In this document: positions 57,046 through 64,000 of the stretch, piece after piece
How positions within the stretch are numbered: position 1 is the first letter of the stretch
Layout of the letters: each line of letters opens with the position of its first letter
Source of the DNA: Adiantum capillus-veneris
Lineage: Eukaryota; Streptophyta; Polypodiopsida; Polypodiales; Pteridaceae
Length of the DNA stretch: 64,000 nt
Assembly (NCBI GenBank): GCA_014529385.2
Contig: CM043963.1
Location: forward strand, 63,664,469 to 63,728,468
Direction of reading: 5' to 3'
The notes under the pieces: model-generated
What the model was told of the DNA's origin: nothing
Seen by the model: only the letters and a program-made list of their open reading frames with translations
Database searches by the model: none
Program-made: the position numbers and the translations under genes

Positions 57046-59926
57046 GGTAAAACACACTATGCTTTTGTCTTATGAATTTTAAATGTATAGTTGACTAACA
57101 TTCAATCATTTTACATGCCACAGGTAAGCAAATATACAAGATCTCTGGAGTACCATGGAACAAATAAACTTGGATGGCTCACAATCCTTTTGTTTGGCAC
57201 ATCTGGAGCTGATATTTTTATTGTTTCCACTTCTATCTTCTTGCCAAATTTATCTCAGCTCATTATTGATTTTATTTCCCCTAGTTCTGGATCAAAGTTT
57301 CTTGGCCATCTAGTGACTTTGAAGAGTATGTGTGTATCCAAGGCTCAAGTTCATGAATTTAGTTGTTGTTTCACTTTTTACTCTACATATTTGATAAATC
57401 CCTTTGAAGTTTGTTCAAATTCTATAATTTGAACACAAAGAAATACAATTTTTCAAATTTGTGCCTTTGAATTTGTGAACGTTATGGTTTATTGCAAATT
57501 TGTGCCTTTGAATTTGTCAATGTTATGGTTTGCCTAATTTACAAGCCAACCATGGGTGTTATAAATTTTCTTGATTTGTTTTTCAACTTCTAATTATCAT
57601 GATTGCAATAACCAATAAGTTTGGTTTGGTAAAACTTTTTAGTTTTCAAGTAGGGGGTATCCATATTTTTTATTGATAAATTAGAGGGAATCGAGAAAAA
57701 TGCTCGCATTTGAACGTGTACACGCAGACAACACCGCATCTCACGTAATGGCACATGCCTCCCAGAAAGCAAAGAGCATGGAAGGATCGCCATCGCCCAC
57801 CAAAGCAATAGATCGTCCATGAGAGCAGAAACCCTCACCCACGAGAGAGGGCACCATTGCCCATGAGAGAGTAAGCACAAAAGTGGCATGTGTATTGGAA
57901 ATAGACAAGCATGTAGTACTTCTTAAAATGGGAATGTCCAAAGAGCAGCTAACTTCTATGGCAAGTTGGTGTAAGTTATTGAGGGTGAAGTTTTGTTCTG
58001 AAGTATCAAAGCTTGAAACTTAACAACGATTTCGGTGGCAAAGACTCAAAAATTGAGATCCAAATGGCTTGGGAAGGAAAGAATCTCATTGGAATCTTTG
58101 TGTTAAATGAATAAGTTGAAGAAAGAGAGAGTAGCAATATAAGGAAGATATTCATGTGTGTAAAACACAAAAAAGACACAAAAGTGGCCTTTTATTTTGA
58201 CAACATATCAACTTCTCAAAAATTGTACAAGAAAAGTAAAGTTGTATATGGTTCTTCGTGATTCTTAAAAGATTCCACATATATAAAGGTATCTTTTAAG
58301 GGTGGAATTATTGTGCTTAAAAATTTTCTCAAGTGGTTGTCAAACACATACCTAAACTTTAGCGTAAAAATCAGAAACTTGTCTCAAAAGTCTCACAAGA
58401 AAATATCATGATAGTGATCTATTTTTTTCTCTCTTTTTTTTTTTCAACTACTATTATGTGTGTACAATGTGGATTTAAGAGGAATTTGAAACTTATTTTG
58501 TGGTTAAGGAGATGTGATTTTTACAAATTTATGGCATGAAGCCACTAAAGTGGCTTGCTGTCACAAAAACCGTGTTAAAAATGCAACGAACCTTTGTTCT
58601 TTGGGAGCGGAAGAGTCCCCCCATGTAATATCTTATTGCATGGGCAAAGAACCATTTGACAAGATCCTTTCTTACTTATATCTTTCGCGACCATCATGAT
58701 GTAATGCAAAATTATTGGCCAATGCACTGAGCCTCTATTTGAAATTTTGCAAGAGCAAGCTCCAAAAGAGATTAGTAATTTTTGAAAGTAAATGGGATTT
58801 TGAATAAACCATTCTTTGACTTGAATTATAACTACCAAATAAAGCCCTTTTGTATGCAGTTCGGACCAGTGGCGTGGGGATCTCCACGATGGTCATTAGA
58901 GAGATTGCTAGGTGACACATACTGCCCCTATCCAATCTCTTACTTTGACATAATCATGGAATGTAAATTATCATTCAATGTCCACGTTTTCATCACAATA
59001 TTCATCTTGAAGCTTTGTATGAAACCTCTCTGTAGGCATTTTTCACATGGACTGAAACCTTTGTGACTCCTTTCAAGACTTCCGCTTCGAAACTTAATGC
59101 CTACTATGTGCATCTACACCCACTAATGATCAAGAATGAACGTAAATTTAAATCAATTTTGGTGAAATTTGGATCACAAAAGTGAGACTTAAGCCAAATT
59201 CTTGAAAGCCGAGTCTGCGCACGAAACAGTTGATAAACTTGAACAAATTTTGTTCAAATTTAGTGAAACTTGTCCAAGGACCTTAACAGGTTGTACACTT
59301 GACAAATCAAGCCAAAAAGTGTAAAAATTGAGAAAAGTAAATAATCATGATTATTTACTACTACTACACAGAGACACCAATTTTGACTTTTGAACTTGTA
59401 TAGTGTTAGACCAACATAATACAAGGCTACCGGGAAATTTTGGGTTCAATCAGATCCAAATTAGTACATGTTCACTCAGATTTCAGGTTGTAGATTAGTC
59501 CTTTGATCTTTTTTGCAAAAGTGGAATCTGAAAGTCTCAACTGCAGACTCCCATAGCTCGATTTGAAGTGATACACATAGACCAATCACAATAGTTAGCA
59601 AAAACTATACAGTCTTTGTGAAAGAATAGCTAACTTGATCAGAATTGATACAGAAATCAGGTTGCAGACAAGGAATTGACAGCTTGACGAAAATTGCAAC
59701 CAAGTCATGTGGAAGAATTTGAAAACAAGTCAATCCGACGGTAAGTACTCTATCCAAAGCTTCACAAGTCTATATGAACCTTAGATCTAGTTGTATACTA
59801 GGAAACCAAGGCATATTTGGAGAAACCTCCAGTAGACTATCCACCAAAGAGAGTGTTAATCAAGGCGAGCACTTGGACACTATCCCTGAAGAAGTCTCAG
59901 ACACTTTTTCATAATCAACATCTAAA
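57046..59926. other. AT-rich sequence, no gene recognised
   Basis: An open frame at 57,091-57,432 (113 codons, hydrophobic) matched nothing I know. Minus-strand frames at 57,590-57,941 overlap short GC-richer repeats ('cccaygagag' three times) and look like chance. A 41-bp tandem repeat is present. No LTR or primer site for element M was found here. Confidence 0.5.
57454..57534. repeat. 41-bp tandem repeat, two copies
   Basis: The unit 'caaatttgtgcctttgaatt' and following bases through 'gttatggtt' occurs at 57,454-57,494 and 57,495-57,534. Confidence 0.9.
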
Positions 59927-60634
59927 ATGTCTTCATATTCGACTCACTCAAAAATCGGAATGATCATGTGCTACAAGCATATACTCTCATTTTATAAGAC
60001 TAATCGCCATGGAGCTCAGGTTTACTTGGATCCTAACGAAGAGTATGCTATTTGCATTGATTACCATAGTATTGAGTTTGAAGAGGAGATCATGGCAAAC
60101 AAACAAGGAAAAATATACATGGATAGAAACAGAACTCAGTATTTACAAGTGGAAAATCTCGACGTGATAGACAAATGGGCGTTAGAGGTAAACACCATAA
60201 TTTCAGGTATGTCAGCAAAAGAAGGACCACCAACTTTAGAATTTGAGGGATACGATCAAGTTGATTTGAAGCCTTTGAAACGGCTTAGTACGGATAATCC
60301 TAGGATCGGAGTCTATTATTGGGAGGATAGAAATGTAAAAGATCTCCTATGGACTTCGCATGCCAAATCAGTACAACTAACGTCCATGAAGAACATCTAT
60401 ATCTTCAAGATCAAAGATAAGGGTTCAACAGACCTACCAACCTACCTGTTTAGGGATTTTTATAATAACAACTTTGTTATGATGACTCCTGAGGAGGTGG
60501 AACAAACCAAATACCAAGGGTACTCCATAAGGGATTGGATATTGAGCCAAGGATCAGAAACTATTTCAAGAGATAAAAACCGTGACGGATCTTCTGAGAG
60601 TAATGTTAAGAAACCAAAAACCACCTCATCATGA
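59927..60634 (+). pseudogene. Element M leading frame, unknown product (235 codons)
   Basis: Open from 'MSSYSTHSKIGMIMCYKHIL' to 'SSESNVKKPKTTSS'. It is rich in charged and aromatic residues, with no signal peptide or membrane segment seen. Landmarks are 'GAQVYLDPNEEYAICIDYHS', 'DNPRIGVYYWEDRN' and a basic tail. I do not recognise the domain. It lies directly before the gag region on the same strand. Some plant Tat-group elements (Ogre) carry an extra frame before gag, which is the closest parallel I know. A host gene is less likely because of this position. Confidence 0.55.
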
Positions 60635-60639
60635 AGAAA

Positions 60640-62079
60640 ACCGGGTGACACTAAAGCCAGTCCAGGGCTACATGAGTCACTATTTCCAACAGACTGGTTT
60701 GAAGGACTCGGAACAGGGCCAACTACCAGGAGACCAGGAGTTGAACCAAATAGACGTGTCAGACCAGCAGATTTTCAGAAAGGGGTCAAAAAATACAGTG
60801 GATCTGGGGATCTATACGACCACTTAGCAAGCTTTAAGAAAGTGCTAAAAGCAGACGTATGTTTGACTTCCATACTCAATTCGAGGGGTTTGGAATGACA
60901 TTAGAAGGAAAAGCATTGCCATGGTTCAAAAACATTCCACCAAGATCAATCATGGACTTGAATACATTAGCTCAAGGATTTGTAGCTGCTTGTTCCAAAA
61001 CGGGGATCAAACACAATACGTTAGCTCAAATCTACAGCTTTAAATAGAAACAAGGTGAGTATGTTAGGGATTGTGAAACTTGAATGAAGCAATACATTGC
61101 AAGATGCCCAGAGCTAGAGATACCTGCAGAGGAACGGCTAGTATCATTGTTTCTAGAGGGACTGCTAAACAAAGAACTTCATGCTATACTGTATGACGCC
61201 ATTGACTTAGGAGACAATTGTGATATTTTCAATGCAGAAGATGTCCCTAAGGATAACCAAAGCGAGAAAACAACATCCACCAAACCAGCACAAGTGGGAA
61301 CGGCTGCTGCAGCACCGCTTTCAGGTATAGAATACAAGATCAAAAGGATGAATGACATGATGAATAACATGCAAAAAGCACCTATGAGGGGACCAGGACA
61401 AGGGATACCTCAACAAGGACAACCAATTAGGCCGCAGAAATGGTGTGCAATCAAGGGTAAATGGACCAACCATGAGACCAATGAGTGCTATTACCGACCA
61501 AAGTATGATGGGAATGTTCAATACGTGCCTATGAGGCCACAAGGATAACCCATGTACATATATCAGCCTAATATGGCCCCAGATCAAAGACCACTGATGG
61601 GTATGGAAAGACCTCAACCCTTGTTGGGTCAACAACCTCCATATCTGGGACATAATGTAGTGCCTGTAAAGTACATGCATCTAGAGGGATTCATAGATGA
61701 ACAAGCACTAGTGCCTTCTACACCCTATGCTAAGCCTAGTCCATCTACAGTAATGATAAAAGGAGATTGGTATAATTCACATCCACCACCAATGTAAGAC
61801 CCTGTGACTTATGCTCCACCAGATCTTGCACCAATATACTATGTTGTTAATCAAGGTGTCAGACCTCCTATAGTAATACCCATGATCAAGCCAAGAACTG
61901 GAAACTGTCATAATTGTGGTGCAGATGATCATTGGAAAAATGAATGCTCAGAGCCTGACAAGAATCTCAAGCTAGTTGAAGCTGATTGCATACAATGTTG
62001 CAAAAAGGGAGGACACTTCCTGGAAGACTGTCCAAAAAATCCTGTAAACAAGGGTGAACGTAGTCCAAGTGATACCTAG
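60640..62079 (+). pseudogene. Element M gag with three zinc-finger motifs
   Basis: The capsid-type part has 'FHTQFEGFGMTLEGKALPWF', 'MDLNTLAQGFVAAC' and 'RLVSLFLEGLLNKELHAIL' (about 60,862-61,190). A C-H-C finger 'KWCAIKGKWTNHETNECYY' is at about 61,438-61,495. A Pro/Gln-rich linker follows. Two CCHC-like knuckles, 'CHNCGADDHWKNEC' (about 61,909) and 'CIQCCKKGGHFLEDC' (about 61,989), complete it. Broken. Confidence 0.8.
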
Positions 62080-62199
62080 TAGCTCATCTGAGAGTGAAGC
62101 AATTGTTCCAATCAAGGTAATCACCAGAGCCAGGCTACAAAAAAGAAATATAACTTCTCTGATGATTCAAAAAATACAAAAATTTCCTCTCAAAAGAAC

Positions 62200-62690
62200 A
62201 AAAGAAGCAGAACAAAAGGTATGAGATGAGAAATAGAAACAAAGGGTTGAAATTGAGGAGAAAGCAAAGAAGCTAATCCAAGAAAAGGTGAAAGAAATTA
62301 AAAGCGAAATCAAGAAAACCACCGTGAAAGCTGGAAGATCAATTTGGTTGACAAAATTTTTGAGCCTATTAATGCAGATCTGGAAGCCCACCAAGAGGAA
62401 CTTAAAGCATGCCAAAACATGGAAAATAAATGAAAAAACTATCCTTCTCCAGACATGGAAGCAGCTAAGCTTGAAGCTTATCAAAATTTGGTAAGAATCA
62501 TGCAAGAAATACTGGAAAAACAAAGATCCAAGCTCGAGAGTATGGCAAAACTTGAGGAGCTTGTGGTAAGAGCCAATAAAGAAAAATCTGAAGTGGTGGT
62601 AGAACCCTACTGTAAAACAAAAGGTCTAGATCTTATAGTCCCGGAAAGCAAAGATGCCTTAGATGGAATTCCATTCGTAGAAGAAGACTG
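62200..62690 (+). pseudogene. Element M helical linker region
   Basis: Lys/Glu-rich, probably coiled-coil text in more than one frame, for example 'EILEKQRSKLESMAKLEELV' (about 62,510-62,570), ending with 'DALDGIPFVEED'. Its function is unknown. It lies between the knuckles and the protease. Confidence 0.5.
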
Positions 62691-63101
62691 ATCAGGACAC
62701 TTATGGGAAAAAGTTAGAGAGATCAATGATGGGAGCCTAACTCTAAAGTCAGCTCCTATAGAGGAGGTTTGGTTAGACAATCTACCTCCTGATATGGACA
62801 TGGATGTACAATCCTTGTATGGGGATTGCGGATCTGAAGTTTCAGGAATGTCTAAACCATTGACCTTGAAAACATTACCCTCTTACTTGCAAGATAACGA
62901 AGATGAATCCATAATGTGTAAAACCACTCAAGTAAAAAGAGCGGAACATACCTAGAAGTAGGTAACATTCATTTAATCATGTTTACACCCATCCAATGCA
63001 CTCTTACTTTAGGCGAACTGTTGAAAATCAAGCCATATTTATGGAATGATCTACAGAAAACTCTAGGGAAGGTGGGAATAACGGGGCTAATTGCATAAAA
63101 T

Positions 63102-63600
63102 TTGGGAAAATTCAAACACGAAATGGACAACAAAGAGATTCGAACTGTTCCAATGAACCAAGTTGGAGAATACTACGAAGGGGAAGAGGGAAACACCACT
63201 CTTTCAGTGAAATATAACGACATAGAAACCATGGAAATACTGGATAGTGGGGCAGGCATAGCCATAGCCACGAAAGCAGATGGGGAAACCTGGGGATAAC
63301 CAGCCATTAGGCAAACTCTAATGAAATTACAATTGGCTGATGGACACATCGAAAGACCCTTAGGACTGCTTTAGAAAGTGATAGTTAATTCTTGTGGGAT
63401 TGAATATCAACACACTTTTGTCATAGTAGACTTTGGAAAGAAACTCAATTACGGAATCATACTAGGAAGACCTTTCATGCGACAAGTACAACTCATTCAA
63501 GATTGGGAAAACAATTATCTGTACTTGAAGCAAGTGGGATCAATAACAAGGGTTAATCTAAAAGATCACACTTATCGAGATTTCTTGAAAACGCCCATAT
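63102..63600 (+). pseudogene. Element M aspartic protease
   Basis: The active-site strand is 'METMEILDSGAGIAIATK'-like at about 63,228-63,280. The closing strand 'YGIILGRPFMRQVQLIQDW' is at about 63,450-63,508. This is the standard Gypsy protease pattern. Pol-like text continues to the window end ('YVPEPFPEHLFEPFEWNQI'). Confidence 0.8.
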
Positions 63601-64000
63601 AGGAATTTGATTTAGTCTCTTCGGCTAAAACTAGGCTTCCATCTTGGTTGAACAAAGACACTCCTATTTGGATGTGTGGAGCTTCAAAAAATGGAAGCTT
63701 AAAACGAGAAGAATGTATCTTAGAAAGGGATTGCACAGATGAAGCCTATGTACCTGAACCCTTTCCAGAGCATTTGTTCGAGCCATTTGAATGGAATCAA
63801 ATTTTAGCAACAATGGATGTATGTGTAAACATGTGTGTGCCTACTCAATTTTACAATGAGGATGGCTACGACATAATCCCCATCCAAATGATTTCAACCC
63901 TTATCATTGAAGACAGAAGTCTGGAACCCAAGGACCTCATGAAAGCTCAACAAGTCTTTTCAGACCTCTACTATGATGCAACAGATGAGTTAGAAGAACA

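Larger units (their letters stand above)
59927..64000 (+). mobile_element. Element M: Gypsy-type element, gag-protease half, runs off the window
   Basis: It contains an extra leading frame, a capsid-type gag region, three zinc-finger-like motifs, a helical region and an aspartic protease. RT and the rest would lie beyond 64,000. Its sequence is unlike the other Gypsy elements here. The CX9HX4C-type finger and the protease wording point to the Tat/Athila side of Gypsy. No LTR is visible. Broken, with several disruptions. Confidence 0.75.

Noticed and set aside
57091-57432. Hydrophobic 113-codon plus frame as a possible membrane protein
   Set aside because: No family match that I know and AT-rich surroundings favour chance; left as unassigned.
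57590-57941. Minus-strand frames with Trp/Leu-rich text
   Set aside because: Overlap short imperfect repeats; two frames compete; no recognisable domain.

Overview
The window looks like gene-poor, repeat-packed nuclear DNA of a land plant. Almost everything from 1 to 50,400 is layered LTR retrotransposon sequence: Ty3/Gypsy chromoviruses, a Tat-like Gypsy, a gag-protease-only family and one Ty1/Copia. Primer-binding sites match plant initiator-Met tRNA. The style of a PPR-gene remnant, an L1-type LINE fragment and a piggyBac transposase remnant make me lean towards a large seed-free plant genome (fern, lycophyte or bryophyte). That placement is inference and weak.

Layout. 1-986: LTR of family J, minus strand. 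987-10,317: Tat-like element B, split by chromovirus A (1,830-7,870, 5-bp target duplication GTATC). 10,318-13,235: minus-strand chromovirus fragment N, holding a solo LTR (11,741-12,394, duplication CTGCT). 13,236-15,170: LTR pieces, a GA microsatellite and a gag scrap. 15,172-27,600: minus-strand array G with three LTRs. Its middle LTR was hit by F (16,936-23,040, plus strand, duplication GATAG), a young relative with two full LTRs. 27,601-30,136: a long LTR-like segment carrying a PPR pseudogene, itself hit by a 123-bp hAT-like MITE. 30,137-32,125: tandem repeats and a LINE fragment. 32,126-40,911: J-family LTRs around a Copia element (33,891-38,592). 41,030-50,400: a second long LTR and composite chromovirus D.

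The right-hand 13.6 kb is different: AT-rich and sparser. It holds the one host gene I can support, a multi-exon gene at 50,861-52,569 that looks like the DUF4504/UPF0739 (human C1orf74-like) family. Its 5' end is missing, next to the LTR that ends at 50,400. It also holds a decayed piggyBac transposase (about 55,500-57,045). From 59,927 to the window end lies the gag-protease half of another Gypsy-type element (M), which has an extra open frame in front of gag.

The genes do not form a pathway; the window is mainly a record of nested insertions. The observations I rate highest are the F/G family (gag and protease only, an Asp/His-rich repeat tract and a conserved unknown C-terminal block, seen in three copies), a gag segment sitting inside the integrase region of two separate chromovirus copies, and a 20-bp motif shared by LTRs whose other sequence differs. 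I found no rRNA, tRNA gene, CRISPR array or operon. All retroelements are treated as fossils and described only by family, parts, ends and approximate state.
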